64,000 nt of DNA from Bradyrhizobium sp. 141 (GTDB lineage Bacteria; Pseudomonadota; Alphaproteobacteria; Rhizobiales; Xanthobacteraceae): NCBI RefSeq assembly GCF_023074055.1, contig NZ_JADPKR010000113.1, positions 1-64,000 on the forward strand. The letters are read 5' to 3'. Positions 27,423-35,844 of the stretch are shown here, one piece after another (the first letter of the stretch is position 1; each line of letters begins with the position of its first letter). The position numbers and the translations under genes were made by a program. The notes beneath the pieces are model-generated. The model had not been told where the DNA came from. It searched no databases and saw only the letters and a program-made list of their open reading frames with translations.

Positions 27423-27507
27423 AGCGGCGCGCCTCGATAGAACAAATCACCGCTGCCGCTCTCGAAGGAAGGCGCAGCCATAGAATTTCCGGTCGGGAGG
27501 ACCAGTC

Positions 27508-29850
27508 ATGGGTGTTGAAGGCATCGGCGCGCGGGTCGTGCGCAAGGAAGACAAGCGTTTCATTACCGGCAAGGGCCGCTACGTCGACGACATCAAATTG
27601 CTGGGCATGACCCATGCCCATTTCGTCCGCAGCCCGCACGCCCACGCCAAGGTGAAGGGGATCGATTCCTCTGCCGCGCTGAAGATGCCGGGCGTGGTCG
27701 CTGTGCTCACGGGCCAACAGATCGTCGACGACAAGGTCGGCAACCTCATTTGCGGCTGGGCCATCACGTCCAAGGACGGCAGCCCGATGAAGATGGGCGC
27801 ATGGCCGGCAATGGCGCCGGAGACGGTGCGCTTCGTCGGTCAGGCCGTCGCGGTCGTGATCGCCGACAGCAAGAATCTGGCGCGCGATGCGGCGGAAGCG
27901 GTCGTTGTCGATTACGAAGAACTTCCGGCGGTCGCCGACATGCAGGCCGCGATCAAATCAGGCGCGCCGCAGCTTCATCCCGAGGCCTCCGGCAACCAGG
28001 TTTATGACTGGGTGATCGGCGACGAGGGCGCCACCGATGCCGCCTTCGCCAAGGCCGCCAACGTCGTCAAGCTCGACGTCACCAACAACCGCCTCGCCCC
28101 CAACGCGATGGAGCCGCGTGCGGCGATCGCCGATTACGACGCGGCGGAAGAGCATTTCACGCTCTATACGACCTCGCAGAACCCGCACGTCGCCCGCCTC
28201 GTGCTGTCGGCGTTCTACAACATCGCGCCCGAGCACAAGCTGCGGGTGATCGCGCCCGACGTCGGTGGCGGCTTCGGCTCCAAGATCTTCATCTATCCCG
28301 AAGAGATGGTGGCGCTGTGGGCCTCCAAGAAGATCGGCCGTCCCGTGAAATGGACTGGCGACCGCACCGAGGCCTTCCTCACCGACGCGCATGGCCGCGA
28401 CCATGTGACCCATGCCGAATTGGCATTTGACGCCAACAACAAGATCACCGGCCTCAAGGTAAAGACCTACGCCAATTTTGGCGCCTACATGTCGCTGTTC
28501 TCGTCCTCGGTGCCGACCTATCTCTATGCGACGCTGCTGTCGGGCCAGTACAACATCCCGGCGATCCATGCCGAGGTGATCGGGGTCTACACCAACACCA
28601 CGCCGGTCGACGCCTATCGCGGCGCGGGCCGCCCCGAGGCGAGCTATCTGATCGAACGGTTGATGGAAACAGCGGCGCGGCAGCTCAAGGTCGATCCGGC
28701 CCAGCTGCGCCGGACCAACTTCATCACCCAGTTCCCGCACCAAACGCCCGTCATCATGGCTTACGACACCGGCGACTTCAACGCCTCGCTCGATGCCGCA
28801 ATGAAGGCGATCGACTATGCCGGCTTCCCCGCCCGCAAGGCCAAGGCGAAATCCGACGGCAAGCTGCGCGGCATCGGCGTGTCCTGCTACATCGAGGCCT
28901 GCGGCATCGCGCCGTCGAAGGCGGTCGGCAGCCTGGGCGCCGGCGTCGGCTTATGGGAATCGGCCGAGGTGCGCGTCAATCCGGTCGGCACCATCGAGAT
29001 CCTCACGGGGTCGCACAGCCACGGCCAGGGTCATGAGACCACGTTCTGCCAGCTCGTCGCGGAGCGCCTCGGCGTTCCCATCAGCCAGGTTTCGATCGTC
29101 CATGGCGACACCGACAAGGTGCAGTTCGGCATGGGCACTTACGGCTCGCGCTCGGCGGCCGTCGGCCTCACCGCGATCCTGAAGGCGATGGAGAAGATGG
29201 AGTCCAAGGCCAAGAAGATTGCGGCGCATGCGCTGGAAGCTTCCGAGGCCGACATCGTCATCGAGAACGGCGAGTTCAAGGTCACCGGCACCGACAAGGC
29301 GATTGCCCTGCCGATGGTCGCGCTCGCGGCCTATACCGCGCACAATCTGCCTGACGGGATGGAGCCGGGTCTGAAGGAAAGCGCCTTCTACGATCCGACC
29401 AACTTCACCTTCCCGGCCGGCACCTATATCTGCGAGCTCGAGGTCGATCCCGGCACCGGCAAGACCTCCTTCGTCAACTTCGTCGCGGCCGACGATTTCG
29501 GCCGGCTGATCAACCCGATGATCGTCGAGGGCCAGGTCCATGGCGGCCTTGTTCAAGGCATCGGGCAGGCGCTGCTCGAGCATGCGATCTACGATGCCAG
29601 CGGCCAGCCGGTCACGGCCTCGTTCATGGACTACGCCATGCCGCGCGCCGACGATGTGCCCTCCTTCAACCTCTCCCACACCACGACGCTGTGCCCGGGC
29701 AATCCGCTCGGCATCAAGGGCTGCGGTGAGGCCGGCGCGATCGGCGCCTCTGCCGCCGTGATCAACGCGATCACGGATGCGATCGGCAAGAACAATCTGG
29801 AAATGCCCGCAACCCCTGACCGGGTGTGGCGCACGATCCATGCGGCCTAA
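27508..29850 (+). CDS. coxL: CO-dehydrogenase-like large subunit, form II
   Basis: Encodes 780 residues with a GGAGGACC ribosome-binding site. It is the molybdopterin-cytosine-dinucleotide catalytic subunit. The active-site loop reads AYRGAGR (residues 369-375), the form II signature; true form I CO dehydrogenases have AYxCSFR with the copper-binding cysteine. Other family blocks: PDVGGGFGSKIFIYPEE, GQGHETTFCQLVAERLG, GTYGSRSAAVGL and the C-terminal KGCGEAGAIGASAAV with its catalytic glutamate. Form II enzymes are widespread in Bradyrhizobium; whether they oxidise CO physiologically is debated, and other aldehyde or purine-like substrates remain possible. Confidence 0.92.
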   Translation: MGVEGIGARVVRKEDKRFITGKGRYVDDIKLLGMTHAHFVRSPHAHAKVKGIDSSAALKMPGVVAVLTGQQIVDDKVGNLICGWAITSKDGSPMKMGAWPAMAPETVRFVGQAVAVVIADSKNLARDAAEAVVVDYEELPAVADMQAAIKSGAPQLHPEASGNQVYDWVIGDEGATDAAFAKAANVVKLDVTNNRLAPNAMEPRAAIADYDAAEEHFTLYTTSQNPHVARLVLSAFYNIAPEHKLRVIAPDVGGGFGSKIFIYPEEMVALWASKKIGRPVKWTGDRTEAFLTDAHGRDHVTHAELAFDANNKITGLKVKTYANFGAYMSLFSSSVPTYLYATLLSGQYNIPAIHAEVIGVYTNTTPVDAYRGAGRPEASYLIERLMETAARQLKVDPAQLRRTNFITQFPHQTPVIMAYDTGDFNASLDAAMKAIDYAGFPARKAKAKSDGKLRGIGVSCYIEACGIAPSKAVGSLGAGVGLWESAEVRVNPVGTIEILTGSHSHGQGHETTFCQLVAERLGVPISQVSIVHGDTDKVQFGMGTYGSRSAAVGLTAILKAMEKMESKAKKIAAHALEASEADIVIENGEFKVTGTDKAIALPMVALAAYTAHNLPDGMEPGLKESAFYDPTNFTFPAGTYICELEVDPGTGKTSFVNFVAADDFGRLINPMIVEGQVHGGLVQGIGQALLEHAIYDASGQPVTASFMDYAMPRADDVPSFNLSHTTTLCPGNPLGIKGCGEAGAIGASAAVINAITDAIGKNNLEMPATPDRVWRTIHAA

Positions 29851-29865
29851 GAGGGAGCAACGAAG

Positions 29866-30666
29866 ATGTACCAGACCAAATATCATCGCGCTTCCTCGGT
29901 CGACGAGGCCGTCAGCCTGTTCGCCAAGGGCAGCGAGGCGAAGTTTCTGGCCGGCGGCCAGACGCTGCTGCCAGTCATGAAGCAGCGCCTCGCCAGCCCG
30001 TCGGATGTCATCGACCTCGGCAAGATCAAGGAGCTGCAGGGCGTCGAATTGTCGGGCGATACGCTGACCATCAAGGCAGCCACGACCTATTACGACATCA
30101 TGACGAATGCCGATGTGAAGAAGGCGATTCCCGCAATCGCCCATCTCACCTCGGTGCTAGGCGACCCTGCCGTGCGCTATCGTGGCACGATCGGCGGCTC
30201 GATTGCCAACAACGATCCCGCGGCGGACTTCCCCGCCGCGCTGCTCGCGCTCGGCGCAACCGTCAAAACCAACAAGCGGTCGATTGCGGCGCAGGACTTC
30301 TTCCAGGGCCTGTTCTCGACGGCGCTCGAAGACGGCGAGATCATCACCGCCGTATCATTCCCGGTGCCGGCGAAGGCAGGCTATGAGAAGATGCGGCACC
30401 CGGCCTCACGTTTCGCCCTGACCGGCGTGTTCGTGGCGCAGACCAAATCGGGTGAGGTTCGGGTGGCCGCGACCGGTGCCTCGCAGAGCGGCGTGATGCG
30501 GGTGCCCGCGATCGAAGCCGCGTTGAAGGCGAACTGGTCGCCATCGGCGATCGACAGCGTCAGCATTTCGGCGAACGGATTGCTGGCCGACATCCATGGC
30601 ACGGCGGAATACCGCGCCAACCTCGTCAAGGTGATGGCACAACGCGCGGTCGCTGCCGCGAGCTGA
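29866..30666 (+). CDS. coxM: CO-dehydrogenase-type medium subunit, FAD-binding
   Basis: Encodes 266 residues, starting 15 bp after coxL. FAD-binding motifs of the family are present: KFLAGGQTLLPVMKQRL (about residues 27-43) and the TIGGSIANNDPAADFPAALLAL block (about residues 106-127). The C-terminal CO-dehydrogenase flavoprotein domain follows (SRFALTGVFVAQ). It takes electrons from CoxS and passes them to the respiratory chain. It ends the S-L-M unit and is followed by a repeat and a strong terminator. No accessory cox maturation genes follow directly. Confidence 0.92.
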   Translation: MYQTKYHRASSVDEAVSLFAKGSEAKFLAGGQTLLPVMKQRLASPSDVIDLGKIKELQGVELSGDTLTIKAATTYYDIMTNADVKKAIPAIAHLTSVLGDPAVRYRGTIGGSIANNDPAADFPAALLALGATVKTNKRSIAAQDFFQGLFSTALEDGEIITAVSFPVPAKAGYEKMRHPASRFALTGVFVAQTKSGEVRVAATGASQSGVMRVPAIEAALKANWSPSAIDSVSISANGLLADIHGTAEYRANLVKVMAQRAVAAAS

Positions 30667-30713
30667 GCATGATCCGGAAAAGTGTGAAGCGGTTTTCCGA
30701 CCAGACCATGCTC
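30665..30713. repeat. GCATGATCCGGAAAAGTG-type palindromic repeat
   Basis: GAGCATGATCCGGAAAAGTG to CCATGCTC, with inner arms GGAAAA/TTTTCC. The same element in inverted form lies at 56124-56175. It is a scattered intergenic repeat and overlaps the last codons of coxM. Confidence 0.75.
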
Positions 30714-30759
30714 AAAATGAATAAAGACGCGACTTAGCGTCTCGACACAAATTTTCCGC

Positions 30760-30791
30760 GGCGCGCACTTCGGTGCGCGCCGTTTTATTTT
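30760..30791 (+). terminator. Rho-independent terminator after coxSLM
   Basis: A perfect 9-bp stem GGCGCGCAC / GTGCGCGCC closes on a TTCG tetraloop and is followed by GTTTTATTTT. It ends the coxSLM transcript. Confidence 0.92.
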
Positions 30792-30933
30792 GGCCATGCG
30801 GCATGAAAACCGCTTGCCTCGCTGGCGCGAAGGCGAGAAAAGTTAATCAGCCAATTAACTCGCCCCAAAGAGCAATGTCAGAGGTGATTGCCGCGCCACC
30901 GGCATCCGCCCGCGACCCGAGGAAACAACAACC

Positions 30934-32058
30934 GTGCTCGACAAACCAGCCCAAGAAAAATCAGACGGCTCCTCCGTCCGCACCTCCGGCCCGCTGTCGG
31001 GCTTCCGCATCGTCGAATTCGCCGGCATCGGCCCCGGCCCGTTCGCCTGCATGATGCTGGCCGACATGGGCGCCGATGTCGTCACGCTCGACCGTATCGG
31101 CGCGAAGAAGAGCATGAAGTCGGTCGCAGGGCGCGGCCGCAAGGTGATCGAGCTCGATCTCAAGGACAAGGCCGCGATTGCGCAAGTGCTCGACCTGCTC
31201 GCCAGCGCCGATGCGCTGGTCGAGGGTTTTCGTCCCGGCGTGATGGAGCGGCTCGGCCTCGGGCCTGACGTTGTGCTCGCGCGCAACCCCAGGCTGGTCT
31301 ACGGTCGCATGACCGGTTGGGGCCAGGAAGGCCCGCTGGCGAACGCCGCAGGTCACGACATCAATTACATCTCCATCACCGGCGCGCTTGCCGCCATCGG
31401 GACGAAGGACGCACCGGTGCCGCCGCTCAATCTCGTTGGTGATTTCGGCGGCGGCGCGCTCTATCTCGTCGTCGGCGTGCTCGCCGCGCTGCTGGAAGCT
31501 TCAAAGTCCGGCAAGGGCCAGGTCGTCGACGCCGCGATGTGCGACGGCGCGGCATCGCTGATGTCGTTCTTCTTCGACATGACCACGATGGGACGCTGGA
31601 CCGAGGGGCGCAACCAGAACTTCCTCGACGGCGGCGCGCATTTCTACGGCGTCTATGAATGTGCCTGCGGACACTTCGTCTCGATCGGCTCGATCGAGCC
31701 GCAGTTCTACGCGCTGCTCCGCGAGCATGCGGGCCTGACCGACACCGATTTCGACGCGCAGATGAACCCCAAGGCCTGGCCGGCGCTGAAAGAGAAGCTG
31801 AAGGCCGTATTCAAGAGCAAGACGCGCGAGGACTGGTGCAAGATCATGGAAGGCACCGACATCTGCTTCGCGCCGGTGCTGACCATGTCGGAGGCCACGC
31901 AGCATCCGCACATGGTCGCCCGCAACGTGTTCGTCGAACGCCACGGCGTGAAACAGCCCGCCCCCGCGCCGCGCTTCTCGCGCACGCCGTCAGCGGTGCG
32001 CGAGCCGGAAGGTGCGGAGATCGGGGCGGTGATGGCCGCTTGGAAGGCAGGGAAGTAA
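30934..32058 (+). CDS. CaiB/BaiF family CoA-transferase (alpha-methylacyl-CoA racemase-like)
   Basis: Encodes 374 residues from a GTG with CGAGGAAA upstream. The sequence matches alpha-methylacyl-CoA racemases and related class III CoA-transferases: GPLSGFRIVEFAGIGPGPFACMM at the start, DMGADVVTLDR, LVEGFRPGVMERLGLGPD, LVYGRMTGWGQEGPLA and LVGDFGGGALYLVVG, whose aspartate is at the catalytic position of the family. It would epimerise 2-methylacyl-CoA esters or transfer CoA in fatty acid or sterol side-chain breakdown. The terminator upstream separates it from coxSLM, so it has its own promoter. Confidence 0.88.
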   Translation: MLDKPAQEKSDGSSVRTSGPLSGFRIVEFAGIGPGPFACMMLADMGADVVTLDRIGAKKSMKSVAGRGRKVIELDLKDKAAIAQVLDLLASADALVEGFRPGVMERLGLGPDVVLARNPRLVYGRMTGWGQEGPLANAAGHDINYISITGALAAIGTKDAPVPPLNLVGDFGGGALYLVVGVLAALLEASKSGKGQVVDAAMCDGAASLMSFFFDMTTMGRWTEGRNQNFLDGGAHFYGVYECACGHFVSIGSIEPQFYALLREHAGLTDTDFDAQMNPKAWPALKEKLKAVFKSKTREDWCKIMEGTDICFAPVLTMSEATQHPHMVARNVFVERHGVKQPAPAPRFSRTPSAVREPEGAEIGAVMAAWKAGK

Positions 32059-32074
32059 TCCCACGCGCTAATCC

Positions 32075-32166
32075 GTAGGGTGGGCAAAGGCGCTCTTGCG
32101 CCGTGCCCACGTTCTCCCCGCAATTTGATAAAGGTGGTGGGCACGCTGACGCTTTGCCCACCCTAC
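32075..32166. repeat. GTAGGGTGGGCAAAG palindromic element, copy A
   Basis: Outer arms GTAGGGTGGGCAAAG and CTTTGCCCACCCTAC with a second inner inverted pair (CGTGCCCAC/GTGGGCACG). Two more copies are at 34297-34374 and 62517-62607, all between genes. Confidence 0.88.
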
Positions 32167-32190
32167 GGCAGCGTGCGTGAAGGCTGCGCC

Positions 32191-33306
32191 TTACGCCGCA
32201 TCCACCTTCAACACCCCGCGGCGGATCTGATCTTCCTCGATCGACTCGAACAGGGCCTTGAAATTGCCCTCGCCGAACCCGTCGTCGCCCTTGCGCTCGA
32301 TGAACTCGAAGAAGATCGGACCGATGGCGTTGGCCGAGAAGATCTGGAGCAGCACCTTGGTCTGGCCGCCCTCGACCACGCCTTCGCCGTCGATCAGGAT
32401 GCCGTTCTTCCGGAGGCGCGCGAGATCCTCGCCGTGCTCAGGCAGCCGGGTATCGACCTTCTCGAAATAGGTGTCGGGCGGTGGCGGCATGAACGGCAGG
32501 CCGGCGTCACGCAGGTCTTCGATGGTGCGGTAGATGTCGCGGCAGCCGCAGGCGATGTGCTGGATACCCTCGCCGCGATAGGTCTTCAGATATTCCTCGA
32601 TCTGGCCGGAATCGCCGGCGTCCTCGTTGATGGGAATCCGGATCTTGCCGTCGGGGCTCGTCAGCGCGCGCGAGAACAGGCCGGAGGCGCGGCCCTCGAT
32701 GTCGAAGAAGCGGATCTGGCGGAAGTTGAACAGCTTCTCGTAGAAGCCGGCCCAGACATCCATGCGGCCGCGGTGGACGTTGTGGGTGAGATGGTCAAGA
32801 TAGAACAGGCCGGCGCCGACCGGCCGCGGATCGCGCGCACCGAGCCATTCGAACTCTGCGTCATAGGCCGAACCCTTGGCGCCGTAGCGATCGACCAGAT
32901 AGAGCAGGCTGCCGCCGATGCCCTTGATCGCGGGCACGTCGAGCGTCTTCTGTGCAGAGGATACGTCCGCAGGCTCCGCACCGAGCGAGATCGCCCGGTC
33001 ATAGGCCGCCTTCGCATCGACGACGCGGAACGCCATCGAGGGGGCGCAGGGTCCATGCGCGGCGACGAACTCATAACCGTGGGTGCCGGGCTCCTCGTTG
33101 ACGAGATAGTTGATGTCGCCCTGGCGATAGACCGTGATCTTCCTGGTCTTGTGGCGCGCGACAGGCGCATAGCCCATCAGCTTGAACAGCGCATGCAGCT
33201 CTTCCGGATTGGGATGCGCATATTCGACGAACTCGAACCCGTCGGTGCCCATCGGATTGTCGGCGCTAATAATGGCCGGCGGTGCATCGTGCGGAAACGG
33301 TCCCAT
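32191..33306 (-). CDS. hppD: 4-hydroxyphenylpyruvate dioxygenase
   Basis: Encodes 371 residues from an ATG with GGGAG upstream. It converts 4-hydroxyphenylpyruvate to homogentisate with Fe(II) and O2, the entry to tyrosine breakdown. The two vicinal-oxygen-chelate repeats are visible. Iron ligands are expected at DHLTHNV (first His), GIQHIAC (second His) and FFEFIER (Glu), and LLQIFSANAIGPIFFEFIER is the diagnostic C-terminal block. It diverges from an Lrp/AsnC regulator with about 100 bp between them. The other homogentisate genes lie 1 to 7 kb away on the same strand. Confidence 0.95.
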   Translation of the reverse strand: MGPFPHDAPPAIISADNPMGTDGFEFVEYAHPNPEELHALFKLMGYAPVARHKTRKITVYRQGDINYLVNEEPGTHGYEFVAAHGPCAPSMAFRVVDAKAAYDRAISLGAEPADVSSAQKTLDVPAIKGIGGSLLYLVDRYGAKGSAYDAEFEWLGARDPRPVGAGLFYLDHLTHNVHRGRMDVWAGFYEKLFNFRQIRFFDIEGRASGLFSRALTSPDGKIRIPINEDAGDSGQIEEYLKTYRGEGIQHIACGCRDIYRTIEDLRDAGLPFMPPPPDTYFEKVDTRLPEHGEDLARLRKNGILIDGEGVVEGGQTKVLLQIFSANAIGPIFFEFIERKGDDGFGEGNFKALFESIEEDQIRRGVLKVDAA

Positions 33307-33393
33307 GGTGTTCTCCCGAATGATTGCTGGGAGGAATTATCCTTCATGCGGCCCGCAAAGTGCGTGCAAATGGGGTACGATTTCGGCATAATG

Positions 33394-33408
33394 TGCACGA
33401 TCCGTGCA
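33394..33408. promoter_or_regulatory. Palindrome in the hppD/Lrp divergent region
   Basis: TGCACG-ATC-CGTGCA, a perfect 6+3+6 palindrome that ends five bases before the Lrp-type gene's ATG; a related TGCGTGCA lies at about 33361. It is a candidate operator for autoregulation and for hppD control by the Lrp/AsnC protein. Confidence 0.55.
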
Positions 33409-33412
33409 TGAA

Positions 33413-33907
33413 ATGGACAAAACGCGCATGATTTCGGTTGACACCTTCGACCTCAAGATCCTCAGCGCGCTCCAGGACGATGGCCGCCTCACCAACCAGG
33501 AGCTCGCCGATCTTGCGGGACTTTCCGCCTCGCAATGCTCGCGCCGGCGCATGCGGCTGGAGGAGGAGAAGGTGATCGCGGGCTATCACGCCGATCTCTC
33601 CAGCGAGGCACTCGGCTTCGGCGTGATCGCCTTCATCCAGGTCGGACTTGCGACTCACTCGCCCGATAATTCGAAGCGGTTTCGCGCGCTGGTGAACCGT
33701 ATCGACGAAATCCAGGAAGCCTATTCGCTCACTGGCGACGCCGACTACGTGCTGAAGGCGGTGCTGCGCGATCTCAAGGGTCTCTCCAACCTCGTCAACG
33801 ACGTGCTGATGCCGCACCAGAGCGTCGCGCATGTGCGCTCCTCGATCGTGCTGGATAGGCTGAAAGAGAGTTCGCGGCTGCCGCTCAAGGAGATCAAGGC
33901 CGGCTGA
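33413..33907 (+). CDS. Lrp/AsnC family transcriptional regulator
   Basis: Encodes 164 residues from the ATG at 33413; a GTG nine bases earlier is possible. N-terminal helix-turn-helix: DLKILSALQDDGRLTNQELADLAGLSASQCSRRRMRLEEEKVIAGYHADL, a textbook Lrp/AsnC motif in pieces. The C-terminal RAM domain carries VQEAYSLTGDADYVLKAV-like sequence (EIQEAYSLTGDADYV), where amino-acid effectors bind. Such regulators commonly control aromatic amino-acid catabolism; divergence from hppD makes hppD the likely target, with tyrosine or phenylalanine as effector. That link is inference. Confidence 0.92.
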   Translation: MDKTRMISVDTFDLKILSALQDDGRLTNQELADLAGLSASQCSRRRMRLEEEKVIAGYHADLSSEALGFGVIAFIQVGLATHSPDNSKRFRALVNRIDEIQEAYSLTGDADYVLKAVLRDLKGLSNLVNDVLMPHQSVAHVRSSIVLDRLKESSRLPLKEIKAG

Positions 33908-33979
33908 AATCGAGGGAAATGCGGCATTCGCGCGGCCCATGCGATCTGCGATGATCAGAACCAATCCGGAGATTCTGCC

Positions 33980-34291
33980 ATGGCCCTCCAGCTTCGACCG
34001 AACTGCGAATATTGCGACTGCGACCTGCCGCCTGATGCAACGGATGCACGGATCTGTTCGTATGAATGCACGTTCTGTGCAGACTGCGTCGATACGAAGC
34101 TGTTCAACGTCTGCCCGAACTGCGGCGGCGGGTTTGCGCCGCGCCCGATCAGGCCAACGCAGGAATGGCGGCCGGGCGTCTGCACGACCAAGCAGGTGCC
34201 CTCGGACAAGCGGGTGCATTTGAAGTACAGCGTGGAAGACGTCGCGGCGCATTGCGCGCGGATCAAGGATGTGCCGCCAGACAAACGATAG
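33980..34291 (+). CDS. DUF1272 domain-containing protein, zinc-binding
   Basis: Encodes 103 residues. The N-terminal 60 residues match DUF1272: LRPNCEYCDCDLPPDATDARICSYECTFC in parts, then CADC and CPNCGGGFAPRP. Nine cysteines in CxxC-like pairs indicate at least one structural zinc. The remaining residues are a polar tail ending KDVPPDKR. Biochemical function is not known. It lies between the Lrp-type gene and a palindromic element, single-gene unit. Confidence 0.85.
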   Translation: MALQLRPNCEYCDCDLPPDATDARICSYECTFCADCVDTKLFNVCPNCGGGFAPRPIRPTQEWRPGVCTTKQVPSDKRVHLKYSVEDVAAHCARIKDVPPDKR

Positions 34292-34296
34292 GTCGC

Positions 34297-34374
34297 GTAG
34301 GGTGGGCAAAGCGAAGCGTGCCCACCATGTCCATAGCGTGGGCACGGCGCTACGCGCGCCTTTGCCCACCCTAC
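34297..34374. repeat. GTAGGGTGGGCAAAG palindromic element, copy B
   Basis: Same outer arms as copy A (GTAGGGTGGGCAAAG / CTTTGCCCACCCTAC) with inner CGTGCCCAC/GTGGGCACG. It separates the convergent DUF1272 and fahA genes. Confidence 0.9.
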
Positions 34375-34391
34375 GAGACCGAGTGAATGGC

Positions 34392-35666
34392 TCACTCCGT
34401 CGCCAGAATCGTTCCCTCGACCTCACCAAACCCAACGCGGTAGCCGTTGCCCTGGCACCAGCCGCGCATGACGAGGCTGTCACCGTCCTCCAGGAACGAC
34501 CGTTTCGCCCCGCCGGGGAGTTCGACCGGCTCGGTGCCGTTCCAGCTGATCTCCAGCAAGCTTCCGCGCTGGTTCTTCTCCGGGCCGGAGATGGTGCCGC
34601 TGCCTAGGAGATCGCCGACATTCATGGCGCAGCCGCTGGAGGCGTGGTGCATCAGCTGCTGCACCGAGGACCAGTACATGTACTTGAAATTGGTGCGGCT
34701 GATACTGGCGGGCGCATTGGCGCCGGCGGCGCGCAGGGAGACGTCGAGCGCGATATCGTAGTTCTGCGGCTGCGCCTGCTTGAGATAGTCGAGTGGCACC
34801 GGCTGCTGCTCCGGCCCCTTCAGGCGGAACGGCTCCAGCGCCTCGCGCGTCACCACCCACGGGCTGATCGATGTCGCGAAGGCTTTTGCGAGGAACGGGC
34901 CTAGCGGCACATATTCCCATTGCTGGATGTCGCGCGCGCTCCAGTCGTTGAGCAGCACGAAGCCGAAGATCATCTCCTCGGCTTGTTGCTCCCCAAGCAT
35001 ACCGCCCATGGCTGAGGGCTGGCCAATCACCACGCCCATCTCCAGCTCGAAATCGAGCCGCTTGCAGGGCCCGAAGCTCGGCAGCTCGACATTCGGCGGC
35101 TTCAATTGTCCCCGCGGGCGCTTCACCTGGGTGCCGGAGACCACAACCGTGGAGGCGCGTCCGTTATAGGCGATCGGCATATGCAGCCAGTTCGGCTGCA
35201 GCGCGTTGTCTTTGCCCCGGAACATCACGCCGACATTGGTGGCGTGTTCTTTCGACGAATAGAAGTCGGTGTAGCCGGAGACCGCGAACGGCAGATGCAG
35301 CTTCGCATCGCGCATCGGTACGAGAGCCTGTTTGCGCAGCTCCTCGTTGTCGCGCAGCTCCGGATGATCGTGGCGCAGAAGCTCGCTGATCCGCGCCCGC
35401 GTCTTTGCCCAGACCTTTGACCCCAGCGCCATGAAGGGATTGAGCGAGGGTCCGGAGAACACACCGAGCGGGCCGACATCGAGCCGGGAATCCTGCTCGA
35501 GCTCCCAGAGATCGAGCACGTAGTTGCCGATCGCCACGCCGACTCGCGGCGTCGGATTGGCCGCGGTCGAGAACACGCCGTAAGGCAAATTCTGGATCGG
35601 GAAGTCGGAAGAAGGATCGACATCGATGAAGGAACGGAGGCTGGGGTCGTTGGGGTGGGCTGTCAC
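34392..35666 (-). CDS. fahA: Fumarylacetoacetase
   Basis: Encodes 424 residues from a GTG. It cleaves 4-fumarylacetoacetate to fumarate and acetoacetate, the last step of homogentisate breakdown. An N-terminal SH3-like domain is followed by the FAH hydrolase domain: DFYSSKEHATNVG, RLDFELEMGVVIG (metal-binding acidic residues), FVLLNDWSARDIQQWEYVPLGPF and DLLGSGTISGPEK. Length fits the family. It is the downstream member of the homogentisate gene set, separated from hmgA by a 178-bp repeat-bearing gap. Confidence 0.95.
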   Translation of the reverse strand: MTAHPNDPSLRSFIDVDPSSDFPIQNLPYGVFSTAANPTPRVGVAIGNYVLDLWELEQDSRLDVGPLGVFSGPSLNPFMALGSKVWAKTRARISELLRHDHPELRDNEELRKQALVPMRDAKLHLPFAVSGYTDFYSSKEHATNVGVMFRGKDNALQPNWLHMPIAYNGRASTVVVSGTQVKRPRGQLKPPNVELPSFGPCKRLDFELEMGVVIGQPSAMGGMLGEQQAEEMIFGFVLLNDWSARDIQQWEYVPLGPFLAKAFATSISPWVVTREALEPFRLKGPEQQPVPLDYLKQAQPQNYDIALDVSLRAAGANAPASISRTNFKYMYWSSVQQLMHHASSGCAMNVGDLLGSGTISGPEKNQRGSLLEISWNGTEPVELPGGAKRSFLEDGDSLVMRGWCQGNGYRVGFGEVEGTILATE

Positions 35667-35687
35667 GTTCGGCTCGATTCTTTCTTC

Positions 35688-35842
35688 CTTCTCCCCTTGT
35701 GGGAGAAGGTGGCGCGAAGCGCCGGATGAGGGGTTCTATCCGCGTGTCCGAAAGTGAGAGGTTTACTCGTGGAGACAGACCCCCCACTCGTCTCGCCGCT
35801 TCGCGGCGAGCCACCCTCTCCCACAAGGGGAGAGGGGAAGAA
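35688..35842. repeat. Palindromic repeat between fahA and hmgA
   Basis: CCTTCTCCCCTTGTGGGAGAAGG at the left is mirrored at the right by CCCTCTCCCACAAGGGGAGAGG, with GCGCGAAGCGC and CGCCGCTTCGCGGCG hairpins between. It is a common type of rhizobial intergenic repeat. It may lower fahA read-through from hmgA. Confidence 0.8.
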
Positions 35843-35844
35843 AG

